In this document: in pieces, positions 12,830 through 12,939 of the stretch
How positions within the stretch are numbered: position 1 is the first letter of the stretch
How the letters are laid out: every line of letters starts with the position of its first letter
Origin: an uncultured Streptococcus sp.
Lineage (GTDB): Bacteria; Bacillota; Bacilli; Lactobacillales; Streptococcaceae
DNA length: 12,939 bases
NCBI GenBank assembly: GCA_916048115.1
Contig: CAJZGQ010000018.1
Span: forward strand, 1 to 12,939
Reading direction: 5' to 3'
Notes under the pieces: generated by a model
Told to the model about the DNA's origin: nothing
The model's database searches: none
The model's input: the letters and a program-made list of their open reading frames with translations, nothing else
Program-made: the position numbers and the translations under genes

Positions 12830-12939
12830 TTATTTCACGAGTTTCTTCATCTCATCAATCCGTGCTACGGTCGCATCGTACTTCGCTTGGTAGTCGGCTT
12901 GTTTGTCGCGTTCTTTTTGGACGACTTCTGGTTTGGCAT
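12830..12939 (-). CDS. valS: Valine-tRNA ligase, C-terminal fragment (5' part outside window)
   Basis: The last 35 residues of a longer protein, read on the minus strand from the window edge: [34 protein letters not shown] and then TAA at 12830-12832. The heptad-like, charged pattern with PEVVxKER...QADY matches the C-terminal coiled-coil arm of bacterial valyl-tRNA synthetase, which contacts tRNA-Val. This is the only evidence, since the catalytic core lies outside. The terminator directly after it fits the end of a transcription unit. Another coiled-coil C-terminus cannot be fully excluded. Confidence 0.8.
   Translation of the reverse strand, partial: AKPEVVQKERDKQADYQAKYDATVARIDEMKKLVK

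Noticed and set aside
1..12939. CRISPR array, transposase, prophage or rRNA/tRNA genes
   Set aside because: No regularly spaced repeats, transposase motifs, phage genes or RNA-gene signatures were seen on either strand.

Overview
The window reads as chromosomal DNA of a streptococcus, most likely an oral species of the mitis, sanguinis or parasanguinis type. The reasons are the gene order yqeG-yqeH-yhbY-nadD-yqeK-cysteine hydrolase-rsfS-methyltransferase-tmcAL, the Gram-positive translesion polymerase cassette, low-GC intergenic DNA, strong AGGAGG-like ribosome binding sites and many extended -10 (TGnTATAAT) promoters. The species call is recalled synteny, not a search result.

Layout, left to right. 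Positions 1-2066 (+) hold the 3' part of a UmuC/UvrX-like Y-family DNA polymerase, then a YolD-like gene and a small DUF5960-like gene, all overlapping and closed by a bidirectional hairpin. The rest is mainly on the minus strand. 2119-2835 is yebC, with its own promoter. 3010-3522 is a yefM-yoeB toxin-antitoxin operon with a clear promoter, a TGTACA-core operator and a terminator that reuses the end of the toxin gene. 3759-5606 is a methyltransferase-tmcAL pair ending at a strong terminator. 5607-5922 is a 316-bp gap rich in nested palindromes. 5923-10212 is the long ribosome-assembly, NAD and nucleotide-housekeeping operon yqeG-yqeH-yhbY-nadD-yqeK-hydrolase-rsfS. It starts at an extended -10 promoter near 10242 and ends at a hairpin at 5891-5916.

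10412-11089 (-) encodes an unrecognised two-helix membrane protein with its own promoter and terminator. A divergent (+) TVP38/DedA-like membrane protein follows at 11237-11851. 12004-12759 (-) is a lone PD-(D/E)xK/DUF3883 nuclease-like gene. The right edge holds the last codons of valS and its terminator, which almost touches the DUF3883 promoter.

Most of the window is conserved core genome. The core operon links ribosome maturation (YqeH, YhbY, RsfS) with NAD synthesis (NadD) and Ap4A breakdown (YqeK), and the next unit adds a tRNA-modifying enzyme (TmcAL). The least explained signals are non-coding. One is a closed multi-branch inverted-repeat structure between yqeH and yhbY (8372-8524), ending just upstream of the yhbY ribosome binding site. 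The other is a set of long nested palindromes directly upstream of the methyltransferase start (5614-5849). I could not compute folds or search for other copies, so leader RNA versus dispersed repeat remains open for both.
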